64,000 nt of DNA from Cryptomeria japonica (GCF_030272615.1 NC_081410.1:253875533-253939532), one strand, 5' to 3'. Numbered from the stretch's first letter, positions 32,345-44,685 are shown. A program made the numbers and translations. Notes: generated from the sequence alone by a model not told the origin.

Positions 32345-33867
32345 GGAGAAGGAAGGAGGCTCTTCACCTATCAATGGTATTGTTGGAGTTTTAATTCCCT
32401 TATCCAAACACTGCACATAAGACTGCCATTTCATTTTGCTAAAAAGTTTTTAAGCTTCCTGTTCAACTGCCACATTGGGGGAAGAGGCTGGTTCTGAATT
32501 GCCAACATACACTTGTTCGATGTTTTAAAACTTCCCAAACTCCATAAATCTCTTCTTTTCAACAATATAAATACCATTCCTTCATATTTAAATCATATAA
32601 ACATATGATTGCAAAAATAACAATTTAAAAATTTGCCTGAAAAGATGCATGAAGCGGCAAGCCAGGTCGGGCCCCAAAGTGGGTTCAGCATAAAAATATT
32701 TTGTTTTCATGCAACTGACCTTCAGAATGCTTCGGGGACCTTACCCATACCTCTGGAATCGATCGGCATTGTTTTCAGATCATTAATCCGCATTTTACAA
32801 CCTTCAAGCAATTACGCCACAATTTTCACATTTAATCGCGAAGACGTAATTTTCAAACCTATCAAACACCTTTCTGGAGCTCGCCATCTGACAGGTGTGT
32901 ACTCTGATATAAAAGGATGACTTCTACGATACGGTTTCTCAAGATGAGTCTCGAGCGAAGAGATATTAATTTTCAAAAATGCCCAACTGGCTTTGTCGAC
33001 ACTGCGGACCTAATGAAGTCAATGTCCTGACAACACATGACACCTTTCCCAAAAATACCAAATGACCTCTGTAGGCCCTCAAATTTGAAACATAGGTACC
33101 TTGAAGTACATATTAAATCTTTGAATCCTCAGTTTGATCACCAAACTGACAGGATGCAAATGGTGCACTCACAAAAATAGCTACATTAACTGATATATCA
33201 CTGAAAGTACGGATAACTGAATTTGATGGCAAAATGAGCTCTTTTGAAAACCGATCAAACGGATTGATAAAGGCTTGAAATTTTAAAGGTAGCTCATCAT
33301 TTATACCAAAATTAGCTTGGAACAAACATTCTGACATGACACTTATTGAGGCAACTTTTACACTTATGCGAAACAGGGCTCCGACTAGCTGTCGAAACAG
33401 GGACTTGCCAAAACACACAAACTGCAAACGGATTTGGCTATGAAAAATAAACAAATGGATTTGTCAAGACTTGAAATTTTGCAAACTGACTCACATTAAT
33501 GCATAGAATTGAATCCATTTTGAATTTCTCCATGACGATCAACAAGGCAAAAGATGTAATCGCTCAAAGTAGGCTACTCAATAAAAACTACATTTGTGCC
33601 TAAAATGCACTTCCAACTCACCCCTCAAACTGGGTACCTCATAAACTTATCCAAATTGAACTCTGAAAGTTGCACATCACTGCATAAGCCAAATGAAAGG
33701 TGTGGGACATGAATCCCGAGCCTTACCCCCTGAAAATCAACTGGCTTCATTTACCTCCTTGCTAGCTAGGCCATTCAAATTGACTTATTTAGGTACTTTT
33801 CTGACATGCGGAGCAAAATTTTGAAATGGGCCTCTAAACTTTGGCTCAATTTTAATCAGTCCCAATA

Positions 33868-34101
33868 GTGGCTCTGACTAGGGATGGTTGATTGCAAGAT
33901 CAACACAAGAATCCAGATATCTTTGGTTAAGCAGACCATCCAAAAGACGGATCATTCTTCTCTTCTCATCTCATTTCAAAAACAGGGCTTACTTATTCTA
34001 CCCAGACAACAGGGCACTTTATTGAAAACCACACAACTGAAAGCAAAGCAACTGTACAAAATATACAACTTATTAATGGCCTCGGTCCATCAAAACTGAA
34101 A
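33868..34101 (-). other. LARD internal region between ORF end and 3' LTR
   Basis: About 230 bp without a gene. The purine-tract candidate is not clear: the minus strand reads GTCAGAGCCAC just before the LTR. Confidence 0.4.
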
Positions 34102-35694
34102 TCACTTCCTACCTCTGTCAAAAACATGATTCTCTTTTCCACAAACCGGAGGTAAGTTGAGATCATCATTCCAATCTGCCTGATCAAAAACAATTCCACT
34201 TCTAATCAACTGGTCATATAAAGCACAATCATCAACATGTTTATAATCATGATATCTCTGAAAACCAAACACATGTTGAGAGGATTGGTCACTAGGCGAC
34301 CAAAGAGTGCCACATTTTTTACCATTACTTCTCTGCTGAAATGAGAAGTAATCTGACTCCCTCTGAAAGTTGAAAACATCAGGCGCATCTATATTACTAG
34401 TTTGCTCAAATGATGAACACTCCTCCATAATGATGGCTTGCAAACTAGAGAGGAAAACTTCCTCATAACATGACTGCACTTCCACTTGCTGATCACATTT
34501 TCTATTACCACTTTGCACACATGAAAATACATGATTTTTACTTGCCAATGGTTCATTTCCTCCTTGCAAATCTGAGAAAAACACCCCAGATCTATCATGT
34601 CTTCTAAAAGGTAGATCCTCATAATGCATATCAAAGCCAGAATTCATATCAACATATGAACCTTCATTATCATACCTATCAACCATATATACATTATCAT
34701 TTTGTCTATCAAACATAGGAAGAGAATCAACATCATATGTATCATTTTTTACACCCTCCAAAACATCATCAGAATCAAAACATATACTGAGTGGGTATGA
34801 AAGATTGGGAACATTTTTGAATCCACATCTCTGAAAATCAGTAGCTAAGAGTTCTGAAATTTGCTCACTATATAGTGAACCTCCTTCTTCATTTTCCTTG
34901 GCTTCATCCTCTGAGCTGTAAACATTGTCCCAATCTGATAAAGGTATTGGATCTGCAGTGTTCATGTCCCTACGCGCATTTATTTCATCATCACAACAAC
35001 TTGCATCTGCATCATATCCTTTATCACACTGCTCATAATGTGTTGCTACATGTTGCAACATAGTTTCATAACTGGGGTTGCAAACATCTTGTGGATTGAA
35101 ATTAACAACAAGGTGATCTACATCATTAGCATCTGAAACCTCAATGGGCTCATGATTAGTTGAACAATCACTGTTCTCACAAATTTCTTCTCGCTCTGAA
35201 TACACATCTAAACTGTCACACTGAGAATAATCACATTCAGCATCATAGGAGGTACATCCACTCAAGGGCTCATCTCCTTCATTATTTTTAATCTTGTGTA
35301 TATTTTCAAATTGGTTACTTTCAATCATATCTATCCATTCTTTAATAGATTCAACACATTCTTCTCTGAAGGCAGTAGACTAATTAACTGAGTTAGGCTC
35401 ATAAAGCTCTAGGAATACCTCAATTTAAACCGACTCAAGGGGTCTATTATCAGTTGAAAGCTCATTCAATGCAGCTAAAAATCTTTCATAGAAGAGGTAT
35501 GATGATTCTTGTTTACTTCTTAGCCCTACTTTCCCTTTTAACAACCAGACAAATCTATCTTGGATCATTTGAAGACATTTTTCAATTTCTATATTGATCT
35601 CTTTCAAATTTGACAAAGGATTCACGGATCTAGGAACTACATCTGGATCCATTAGTTTTAAAACATCTATTGAACCATTATCATGCTGATGCAT
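34102..35694 (-). pseudogene. Acidic protein of unknown family in the LARD-like element (about 530 codons)
   Basis: One minus-strand frame runs from an ATG at 35694 (MHQHDNGSIDVLKLMDPD) to a stop at 34102, broken only by stops near 35425 and 35382. The last 408 codons (35328-34102) are open. The N-terminal approximately 120 residues are Leu- and charge-rich (KEINIEIEKCLQMIQDRFVW, YERFLAALNELS), probably helical. The rest is strongly acidic and rich in Asp, Glu, Ser, Cys and Tyr (SDWDNVYSSEDEAKENEE), ending NLPPVCGKENHVFDRGRK. I see no zinc knuckle, protease, RT or integrase motif and no membrane segment. I do not recognise the family. It could be a captured host fragment or an extreme Gag derivative. 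Confidence 0.6.
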
Positions 35695-35768
35695 TTTATT
35701 GTTTCATAAACTCTTTTCAAAACATTGCAGTCATTAATTTTTAGAATTATACACACTTCTCCCATCAC

Positions 35769-36011
35769 TTATGACTGACATTTATTGTAAAACATGAAGT
35801 ATGCATACTGCAAATTTCTTTTCCTTTCTATGGTGACCTTTTCACCTAATAAGGAACAAATAACTACCTCAACAATGAGGAATACCTGGAGTAAATTTGT
35901 TGTTGCTACTGCTGGTCTAATATTTGGTAAGATCTCTCTGAGATCTTCTAACATTTTACACTGATCTTCATACAAAGTCGCCACCTCCTTCACAGAGGAA
36001 GATATCTTCAA
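35769..36011 (-). pseudogene. Upstream ORF fragment in the LARD-like element
   Basis: An 80-codon minus-strand opening (KEVATLYEDQCKMLEDLREI, LPNIRPAVATTNLLQVFLIV, CSLLGEKVTIERKRN) lies 75 bp upstream of the main ORF in a different frame. Just before it, a neighbouring frame reads AAAWGFMIVDPKES, suggesting a frameshifted longer ORF. It may be the original N-terminus of the acidic protein. The region contains a possible hydrophobic helix (NLLQVFLIVEVVICSLLG). No family is recognised. Confidence 0.4.
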
Positions 36012-36361
36012 TAGATTCTTTGGGATCTACAATCATAAAACCCCAAGCAGCTGCTAAATCTTTGATGCAAGTTCACCAAATATTTTAAAACTTTTACCAC
36101 AATGAACACTGGTGCAGAGATCTTTCAGAGTTGCCACTCACTGCTGTGAGAATTTATAAAATCATTTGTAGAACATGAACAGATCTGAACTCACACAAAG
36201 ATAAAAGGACAACAAGTTTTCAAAACTTGGTAGACAACACTACCAGGCAAATAACTACAGATCTGAAAATGCTTTCAAATTTATAATACTTTTATGACTC
36301 TTTCCTCAAATGGATATGGCACAACTCTGGAATTTGATTCAACATGAGTTATTACAACATT

Positions 36362-36484
36362 TCCCTAGCAGAGTCGCCATTTTTGTTGTGGTGACTCGGA
36401 TGGGATAATCTCAACCTTATATGAATTAATTCTTTCTTAACCAGAGGCTCTTGACAGTTCATTTACTCCCCAGCAGAGTCGCCA
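36362..36484 (-). other. Duplicated primer-binding-site region of the LARD-like element
   Basis: The minus-strand sequence TGGCGACTCTGCTGGGGA (36467-36484), four bases from the right LTR, is a good primer binding site of a kind seen in plant Tat-lineage gypsy elements. A second copy, TGGCGACTCTGCTAGGGA, lies at 36362-36379, also preceded by an ACAAAAA-like LTR-end remnant. So a roughly 105-bp segment including the site is duplicated. Confidence 0.7.
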
Positions 36485-36488
36485 TTTT

Positions 36489-39400
36489 TGTTGTTCACCA
36501 AAAGTGATAACCCAAGTATACCTGCAAATCTATCTATGAGACAGCCAATCTCAATCAATGAAACACCTCAGGGCTTGGATAACATGACAAGGATATGAAT
36601 CCTTCTACTCTTCAGGCTCTACAAAACCTAGGCGGGTATACCTTTGATGCATTTAATCAAACCTATTACACACAAGACTGCATCAATCAAAAGCAGATGG
36701 ATCTCAAAAGGTTCAAAAACTAAGAGGTAACTGCAGATGGGCTAGATCCACACTTGCAATTCAACATTTTTGAATCATGAGATGGAGGGACACTTCCACA
36801 TAACATAAAATATAAAAAGATATTCTGATTTTTTATATTTTTAAATGGTGTTCAGACAACCTTTCAATATTACAAGAGACCAGTGCCTTATCTAGGCCAC
36901 AGAGTCATGCATAAAACTGGATGAGAAATCTCAGATGCAAGTTCTTTTCAACATTAAATTTTCATGTATCAATGCCTTACATTAATACAATCCTCTACTC
37001 TATCACAAAACCATACTTATATGTATATATCCAATATGTATCCAAAATCATTAATGCTAGGTTTTAGGATTTAAATCCTTCCTTGAAGAATACCCAAAAG
37101 ACAACATTACACTCTTAGAGGAATCTAAAAGAGACAACTCAAATTATCCTTGATAATATTAAATTATATGAATCTGAGTACATTTTGGAGACAATTTCAT
37201 GGAAACTCACACATGTCTTGCATATGTGTGAACCTGCAAACTGAAACTAAACCTACAGTAAAGACAACACTGAAAACATAGACGAACACACTGTCATTTG
37301 CATTGATAAAAGGATGCCATCACTAGAACCTGCAATTTCGGATTTCTCCCTTCGAGAAAATCTCTCCAAAACTAGAACCCTTACAACTGAGAAGAATGGG
37401 GAATAAAAAGGGAGAGGGAACCAAATCAAATCTTCAATTGAATTGCCAAGTGTCTCCTCTCTAACTGAATTTTGTTCCCATGGAAACTGCTTCCAAAATA
37501 TCACACATTTGTCAAAATTAACCCCATAATCGGATTCCTCACTCCGAGAGCTTTCTAAAAACATATAACACTTTATATTTTGGCCAAAATTTAGACCCTA
37601 GGCGAATTAATTCCCCAATGTGCTCAATCATTTAAATTTTTCGAAATTTGATATAGTTTAAACTATATCATTTACAATTTTAATTTTGATTTTTGCCTCT
37701 GATGTGCTTTGACGCCTTGCCACCTAGCAGCCTTCGATTTGGTCGATGGGGTTGACCGGACGCCACCTGGGATGACACCTCATCACCGCCACGTCATCTA
37801 CTTTGTCACTACCACTTGGTCGTCATGTGTACACCACCTCAGCGCCACCTAGGCCCCACCTCATCGAGGCCCACCTGCTGGATAGCTGACTGTACCCGCC
37901 ACCTAACTTTCGCAACTTCGCAGGGTGTAACTCGCGTGCATCTTCCTTTCACGAAACAACACGCACCGTTGATCTATATCGAACTTGCTCACTCGTTAAG
38001 TCGGCCTTCCTCTGCAAAATTTTGCCTGTCTGCCTCGAGAAGCATGCCACATGGGGTCCACCTAGTCGCCACCAAGTCATCTCTTCCATCGCCTCGAGAT
38101 CCATGCTCGCGCATGGGCGCACCTTGGGTGTGCATAGGCACCATCCATCAAAAGCCTTTATGGCTTAGACATATTACTACTATGTGGATTTGCATATAAA
38201 CATCAAAAACATCCCTTTCCCAATGCATGTTGGATATTGTGATTAAGCCTGGAGCTTCAGTTTTAAGCTTTTTCTCTGAGTTTTAATGGCAAGTTCTTCT
38301 ATTTGCATAAGGTTCGATGGCTTTCTGAGCAAACCATGACGCCACTCACAGGGAGGAAACAATTTCAAATCTTGGCATTGGCATTTTAAATTAATTTGAT
38401 GCTTTGACTTTCTTTCCAGACACCATGCCTATCAAAAACCACACAGAGGGTAGAATGGATGTTGCTGGTCATTAATCACACTGCTGGAGCTTCACGTGGG
38501 GGGATGCTATGCTGGCATTTACCATAACATGGGAGGACTGGGCTTTAAAACCTTGCTCCATTTTACTGTTTCAAAATTCCCCCTTTCACCAGTCACGTGG
38601 GGATTACTGAAGTCTTCTACAAGTTCTCCAACACCACGTTGCTTGCTCCATTGCTATCTGTTGCACATTACTTCTCATGCCTCTTTCTAATTCCATTTTG
38701 CTTGCTCTCTGTGGTGGCTGTTACCACGTGGGAAGGGGAAGATTTTAGTATTGCTATTTGGTTGAAAATTTTATGTTGTTGTTGTTCCTTTCCATGCACC
38801 ACAGCAAGGTAGGGAAATACTTAACTATTTTATTTGCTTCTTCCATAGAAGCCCCCAACAAACAACCTCTTCAATGCACTACATGCAACCTGGAGTCTTC
38901 TGCAATCCCTTCTCTAATCCTCACGTGGACTGCTGGGAGAATGAAATGGCAATGCAATTGAGGGAGGAGCTGTTGCTAGAGCATTGCATTTGACTGATTT
39001 TTATTTCTCCTTTTTACAAACCACACACAACAAAAAGAAATGGAGACCAGGCCAATGGAATTTGTATAAAGTTTTAGATTTCTGAAGGTTTTAACTTGCA
39101 CTCCCCAGCCATTGTTGAAATCTTTTGAGGGCTGCCAACACGTGGGAGAAGGAAGGAGGCTCTTCACCTATCAATGGTATTGTTGGAGTTTTAGTTCCCT
39201 TATCCAAATACTGCACATAAGACTGCCATTTCACTTTGCTAAAAATCTTTTAAGCTTCTTGTTCAACTGCCACATTGAGGGAAGAGGTTGGTTCTGAATT
39301 GCCAACATACACTTGTTTGATGTTTTAATACTTCCCAAACTCTGCAAATCTCTTCTTTTCAACAATATAAATATCATTCCTTCATATTTAAATCATATAA

Positions 39401-40668
39401 ACATATGATTGCAAAAATAACAATTTAAAACTTTGCCTGAAAAGATGCATGAAGCGGCAAGCCAGGTCGGGCCCCAAAGTGGGTTCAGCTTAAAAAAAAT
39501 TTGTTTTCATGCAACTGACCTTCGGAATACTTCGGGGACCTTACCCATACCTCTGGAATCGATTGGCATTGTTTTCAGATCATTAATCCGCATTTTACAA
39601 CCTTCAGGCAATTACGCCACAATTTTCACATTTAATCGCGAAGATGTAATTTTCAAACCTGTCAAAACACCTTTCTGGAGCTCGCCATCTGACAGGGGTG
39701 TACTCTGATATACAAGGATGACTTCTACCAAACGGTTTCTCAAGATGAGTCCCGAGCGAAGAGATATTAATTTTCAAAAATGCCCAACTGGCTTTGTCGA
39801 CACTGCGGACCTGATGAAGTTAATGTCCTAGCAACACATGACGCCTTTCCCAAAAATACCAAACGACCTCCGTAGGCTCTCAAACTTGAAACATAGGTAC
39901 CTTGAAGTACATATTAAATCTTTGAATCCTTAGTTTGATCACCAAACATACAGGATGCAAATGGCATGCTCACAAAAATAGCTACATTAACTGATATATC
40001 ACTGAAAGTACGGATAACTGAATTTGATGGCAAAATGAGCTCTTTTGAAAACCGATCAAACGGATTGATAAAGGCTTTAAATTTTAAACGTAGCTCATAA
40101 TTTATACCAACACTAGCCCGGAACAAACATTCTGACATTACGCTTACTGAGGCAACTTTTACACTTATGCGAAACAAGGCTCCGACTAGCTGTCGAAACA
40201 GGGACTTGCCAAAACACACAAACTGCAAATGGATTTGGCTATGAAAACTGAACAAATGGATTCGTCAAGACTTGAAATTTTTTAGGCTGACTCACATTAA
40301 TGCATAGAATTGAATCCATTTTGAATTTCTCCATGACGATCAATAGGGTAAAAGATGTAATCGCTCAAAGTAGGCTACTCAATAAAAATTGCATTTGTGC
40401 CTAAAATGCACTTCCAGCTCACCCCTCAAACTGGGTACCTCATAAACTTATCCAAATTGAACTCTGAAAGTTGCACATCACTGCATAAGCCAAATGAAAG
40501 GTGTGGGACATGAATCCCGAGCCTTACCTCCTTAAAATCAACTGGCTTCATTTAACTCCTTGCTAGCTAGGCCATTCAAACTGACTTATTTAGGTACTTT
40601 TCTGACATGCAGAGAAATTTTTTGAAATGGGCCTCTAAACTTTGGCTCAATTTTAATTAGTCCCAACA
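36489..40668 (-). repeat. LARD-like element 5' LTR (right copy)
   Basis: Starts TGTTGTTCACC and ends GTCCCAACA on the plus strand. Carries the palindrome at 37649-37670 and CACGTG at 38493, 38594, 38725, 38922 and 39139. The copies differ by scattered substitutions and few small indels; counting them would give a relative insertion age. Confidence 0.9.
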
Positions 40669-40673
40669 CTAAG
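40669..40673. repeat. Right TSD (CTAAG) of the LARD-like element
   Basis: Exact partner of 29677-29681. Confidence 0.88.
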
Positions 40674-41164
40674 GGCTAAGTATTGCCTTCTAATTCCATG
40701 TCTTTCATAGTAATCTTCAAACTCATTTGATGTGAACTCTTAACCCGGGTCTATTCTTAGACATTTCAGCTTGTATCCACTTTCCTTCTCCACCATCTTC
40801 CTAAAGATCTTGAATCTATCAAATGCTTGTGATTTATCTTGTAGGAAAGTGACCTGTGTCATTCTTGAATAGTCATCAATGAAGAGCATAAATTACTTTC
40901 ACCGGAAAGAGCTCTTGTCCTAGTTGGACGGCATAGATTTGTATGTACAATTTCAAGTGGTCTTGAGGTGTTGTGTTCTTTTGTTTTGAAGCTTACCTTA
41001 GTATTCTTCCCTTTCACACATTCATCACAAAATGTGCTTACCGGTTTGATGATGGGTGGAATATTTCTTATACACCCCTTTTTGCTTACTGCAACTAAGT
41101 TATCAAAATTTATGTGGCATAATCTTTTGTTCCACAACCAACTTTCATCCACTTGTTCAAACAT
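40674..41164 (-). pseudogene. pol: Copia-1 GAG-pre-integrase and integrase, N-terminal part
   Basis: Minus-strand frame FEQVDESWLWNKRLCHINF, PVSTFCDECVKGKNTKVSF is the zinc-binding HHCC domain. The first His (LWHKRL) has become Asn. It continues LEIVHTNLCRPTRT and, in other frames, the integrase core around the DDYSR-like segment and FLQDKSQAFDRFKIFRK-like sequence to 40674. The catalytic Glu is beyond the LARD-like element. Several stops interrupt it. Confidence 0.82.
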
Positions 41165-41233
41165 ACATTGGGACTCAAAAAAATATTTTAGATTATATAC
41201 ATTACCATCTGTCCTCTTTCCTTTGGCTACAAC

Positions 41234-41703
41234 CTAACCGATACTCTCTTTCTTTATCTGACAACCGGTAGAATCAAAGGTGAATTTATAACCTTTATCA
41301 CACATCTGACTCACACTCAGCAAGTTGTTCTTTAGGCCTTCCACATAATACACATCACGTGCTTTCATTTTTCCATCAATGTTTAGAGTACCTTTTCCCA
41401 TTATTTTGATGGATGAGTTGTCTCTGAATCTCATTGAACCACCATTCCAATCTTCAAGCTTGATAAATTTCTTTTTATCACCGGTCATGTAGTTGGAACA
41501 ACCACTATCTACAACCCATAGATTTTTCCTTTCAGCATGTAGGGTAGTTTGCACTATCAGACTTGATTCTACCATTTCCTTTTCTTTCTCTACCCATACC
41601 AATTTAGTTTCCTTCTTCTTGTCAACTGCAATTTTGTGCTCTGGTTTAACTACCAGTTTTTGATCAAGATATTTTCTCTTGTACTTGATTTTACCATTCT
41701 TAC
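41234..41703 (-). pseudogene. pol: Copia-1 aspartic protease
   Basis: Contains NLWVVDSGCSNYMTGDKKKF, the copia protease active site with intact DSG, followed by SIKIMGKGTLNIDGK, VYYVEGLKNNLLSVSQMCDK and GYKFTFDSTGCQI. The protease cuts Gag-Pol into mature parts. The frame joins the last Gag zinc knuckle across the Copia-2 insertion (NFCK from 51289 onward, then NGKIKYKRKYL). Confidence 0.88.
41699..41703. repeat. Left TSD (CTTAC) of Copia-2
   Basis: Identical to 51284-51288. Both lie in the Copia-1 Gag/protease frame. Confidence 0.88.
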
Positions 41704-42195
41704 TGTGAGATTTTGACAAGATCTAGGGCTCAATGAAAAATACAATAGAGAGACAAAATAGATGATAGAAATAAACTGTATTCTACCAAGATGAAAATAC
41801 TGATCAACTGGATCATCAAATGTTACATACAATGAATATGAACTTGCTTATATAGGCAAGGATATATGGATGTGTGAGCACACAAACATGACATGTGACT
41901 CAATAACAAACAAGGGTAGGAAAGAAATAGGTGTGGGTAGGTAGGAGAAACAATATAATATTCCACATGAGGTGGATCACCCATCGAAGGTGGAATTATC
42001 ACTCCACAGTAAGTGGATATGATAGAGTAGTAACAAGATCAACACCATAAAAGGTGGAAATTATCCTACACACATTATCCCAATGTGGCACAAACACCCA
42101 AGTGTCTCATACCCAAACTACTATGAAATGCATTTTCTAAGTAAACTTAAGTATAGTGTAATAATATCCAAGATGAATAATTATTTACACCAACA
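41704..42195 (-). repeat. Copia-2 3' LTR (492 bp)
   Basis: Plus-strand ends TGTGAGATTTTG and TTTACACCAACA. Matches the right LTR outside the LINE C insertion, apart from a small indel near 41925-41945. Confidence 0.9.
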
Positions 42196-43068
42196 CCCCC
42201 CCTTAATTGCAACTTAGGGGAATGCACTTAAGTCTACAATACAACTAAGAAATGCAAGATGGGTCCTAGCTACTAGGCCATGTTAGGTACCCATGTACAA
42301 ATGCAAATGCATGCAAACCAATGCAATTAAATCTCTCACAAAGTGGGGAAAGAGAGAAAAATGCAATGGGAAAAAACCCTCCCTTAAAAGAGAGATGAAA
42401 ACTAGATACAAATAACTCTCATAGAAGTATGTGAAGGACAAAACCCCATGTGAGGAAAAAGTCCCCCCCATATGAGAGAAGAAGAAGAGAGACTAGGAAG
42501 CCCCCCCTCAATGTGGAATCTGCACCAATGATAGAAGCTTGATGATGTATGAAGAAACTACTACATGAACGTCAAACAACATTCCTCCCCTTAGGAAGAA
42601 ACAAAACCAAATGTGTATCCATGAAGTCTCCCCAACCATGAAGGGAAGATGTAGGAAAAATACTCATGATGAAAGGAATCTCTTAAAACTACTCAAGTGT
42701 CCCCATGTCGATGCTGAAAGTTACCCCGTCCAAAGGTGGTAAACTGTGCCACACTGCTGAAAAAGGCACTCCAAGATCTAGTGGAGAAAAATGTAGAACA
42801 ATATCCAAAGACTCACATGTCTCCTCAAAAGATAAAGGGACCTCCTCCAACTACTGGACAAAAGTATCCACAATCATGTCAACCTCTAAAGATTGATCAT
42901 GTAGAGAATGCACAAGAGGGTCATAGTGATCCCTCGCAACAATCGAAGAAGGATCATCTTCATCAAAGAGAAGATGAATGTCATCAATGATGTCTCCCAA
43001 ATGTGCAATGTAGGACTCCATAAACAAACCTGTAATGTCTATCAAGTAGGCATCCCAATCAACTGAAG
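42196..43068 (-). other. Copia-2 region between protease and 3' LTR
   Basis: This is where integrase and RT would lie, but no such motif is visible. A minus-strand opening at 43045-42851 (MIDITGLFMESYIAHLGDII) is acidic and may be a frameshifted continuation of the protease C-terminal extension. The rest is purine-rich with runs of A and G. Confidence 0.5.
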
Positions 43069-43881
43069 CTAGAATACATGGAAATCCTGCTGCACTGAAT
43101 CACAAGAAGGGAAAATTGTCGTACTAGCTGCATCATCAGGTGCAATAGGTGGTGTGATATCAAGAGAAGGAGATGAAATGCAAGACTCAAGAATGGGGTC
43201 ACATGTGAGAATCCCTAAGTTCAAGTGCCCAAAGTTCTCCTCAAAATCTGAATCATCAACATAGGAAGAATCAACCTCATCAATAGGACCAAAATGTGAA
43301 AAAGAGTACAACCAAGATGCATGATCAACCACCCCAGTTGCAATGATAGCTCCACTCTCTAAGTCTCTAATGATAACTAAATCAGGTGTGAACTCCACAG
43401 TTTTCGTAGTTTCCCCATGTGTGATTTGATAGATGGAAAGAAGATTATTTGTCAAGTGGGGTACACATAACACATCATTGAAGGAGTTATCCCCAATGGC
43501 AATAGATCCTTTCCCAATCACATCCATGTATGTATGATTGCCCATCAAAATCTGTGGCATGTGGCAAGGTTCAAATTTAGAAAATATAGACTACGAAGAT
43601 GCCATATGATGAGAAGCCCCTAAATCTAGAAGCCATCTCCTTGAATCATGACTTGTAGTAGCACAAAGAGCTTGTTCCTTTCCTTTGTCTGTCCCAAAAG
43701 AGTGATCCTTTCCTTTATCTTTGGAAGAAGAAGCTGATGTAGACATTCTAGAAGGTAGGTTGATTTTGTTCTTCTCAAGAAGATTCTTAAACTCATCAAT
43801 ATCCTTCTTATAACAATGATGTTCATCATGTCCTGACTTCTTGCAATATCCACAAAAAAGATTGTCCTTATATGATTTCAT
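43069..43881 (-). pseudogene. gag-pol: Copia-2 Gag zinc knuckle and aspartic protease
   Basis: In one minus-strand frame with Gag: CGYCKKSGHDEHHC is a CCHC zinc knuckle, followed by a Ser/Lys-rich linker, then WLLDLGASHHM, where the active-site DSG has become DLG. After a stop near 43588, MPQILMGNHTYMDVIGKGSI and VLCVPHLTNNLLSI complete the protease fold. It ends in an acidic tail (VDSSYVDDSDFEENFG) and a stop at 43069. The Ser to Leu change probably inactivates the enzyme. Confidence 0.82.
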
Positions 43882-43977
43882 CTTAGGTGAGAATGGTAAA
43901 TCACCTTATTGTGGAGAGGAAGATTGTGCCCCATCTTGTTGTAGTTTTGACTTAGGTTGCTTTTGATTCTTGCCTTT

Positions 43978-44637
43978 TCATTGATTTCTTTGATTCCCTT
44001 TATTAGCCACCAAAGCTTGTGACTTTGAAGATTTGAGAATCCCCATCGTGGTCAACTTAGATTGCTCAAGTATCAACATCTCCATGAATGAATCAAATGA
44101 GGGAGAAGTGTAAGAGGAACCTTGATCTAACCTATGGGTGTGAAAGCTAGATACAAAGGCTACATACTCTGAAGGAAGCTTGTCCAACAAATTATAAACC
44201 AATTGAGCATCCTTTTTGTCAATTCCACAATCCTGTTGCTTTGCTTTTAGCTCATTTTCTTTTGTAACATAATCTTGGATTGTATCAAAATCCTTGGGAT
44301 CCAAAGTTGTGAGTTCATTATCAAGCTTGTAGCCCTTAATCTCATCAACTTGACCATACATTTTTTGAAAAATATCCCAAGCCTCTTTAATTGTAGTACA
44401 CTTATCAATGTGAAAAATGAGGTCATCTGATACATAATTTCTAAGAGTTCCAATTGCCATAGCATTTTTAGTAAGCCATTCAATTTGAGCATTAGGATCA
44501 GCCTTAGGATCAAGTGGTGTTGTAAAAGTTTCATTTACATTATGAATGAGTCCTTTTTCAATTAGTTTACTCCATGCCTTAATCTTCCATGATGCATAAT
44601 TATGAGGAGTTAAAAGTGGAAATTTAGGAGAACCCAT
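43978..44637 (-). CDS. gag: Copia-2 Gag (capsid region)
   Basis: Starts MGSPKFPLLTPHNYASWKIK, the usual opening of copia Gag; an ATG 16 codons upstream (44685) is also open but less typical. Capsid blocks KCTTIKEAWDIFQKMYG, LDPKDFDTIQDYVTKENELK, LLDKLPSEYVAFVSSFHTH and FMEMLILEQSK match the UBN2/retrotran_gag type. About 219 codons are open to a stop at 43978, after which the same frame continues to the zinc knuckle. Gag from such elements can assemble particles; activity here is unknown. Confidence 0.85.
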   Translation of the reverse strand: MGSPKFPLLTPHNYASWKIKAWSKLIEKGLIHNVNETFTTPLDPKADPNAQIEWLTKNAMAIGTLRNYVSDDLIFHIDKCTTIKEAWDIFQKMYGQVDEIKGYKLDNELTTLDPKDFDTIQDYVTKENELKAKQQDCGIDKKDAQLVYNLLDKLPSEYVAFVSSFHTHRLDQGSSYTSPSFDSFMEMLILEQSKLTTMGILKSSKSQALVANKGNQRNQ

Positions 44638-44685
44638 AGCACCAAAATGAAAAAACACAAGATAGAGAGAAGCACAATCACACAA

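Larger units (their letters stand above)
29682..33867 (-). repeat. LARD-like element 3' LTR (left copy)
   Basis: Collinear with 36489-40668 throughout. The inner end is CAATA instead of CAACA, a single change. It contains a perfect 22-bp palindrome (30839-30860) and five CACGTG sites (31693, 31794, 31925, 32122, 32339). Short plus-strand ORFs at 30914-31399, 31696-32149 and 32633-32920 recur in the other LTR only because the LTRs are copies. Confidence 0.9.
29682..40668 (-). mobile_element. LARD-like element: 4.18-kb LTRs and 2.6-kb internal region
   Basis: Two long direct repeats (29682-33867, 4,186 bp; 36489-40668, 4,180 bp) with TGTTG...CAACA ends flank an internal region of 2,621 bp. Perfect CTAAG TSDs surround it. 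The internal region holds a primer binding site next to the right LTR (so the element reads on the minus strand) and an unknown ORF, but no Gag, RT or integrase motif. This fits large retrotransposon derivatives: non-autonomous elements moved by another element's enzymes. The primer binding site resembles those of Tat/Ogre-type gypsy elements. Confidence 0.9.
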
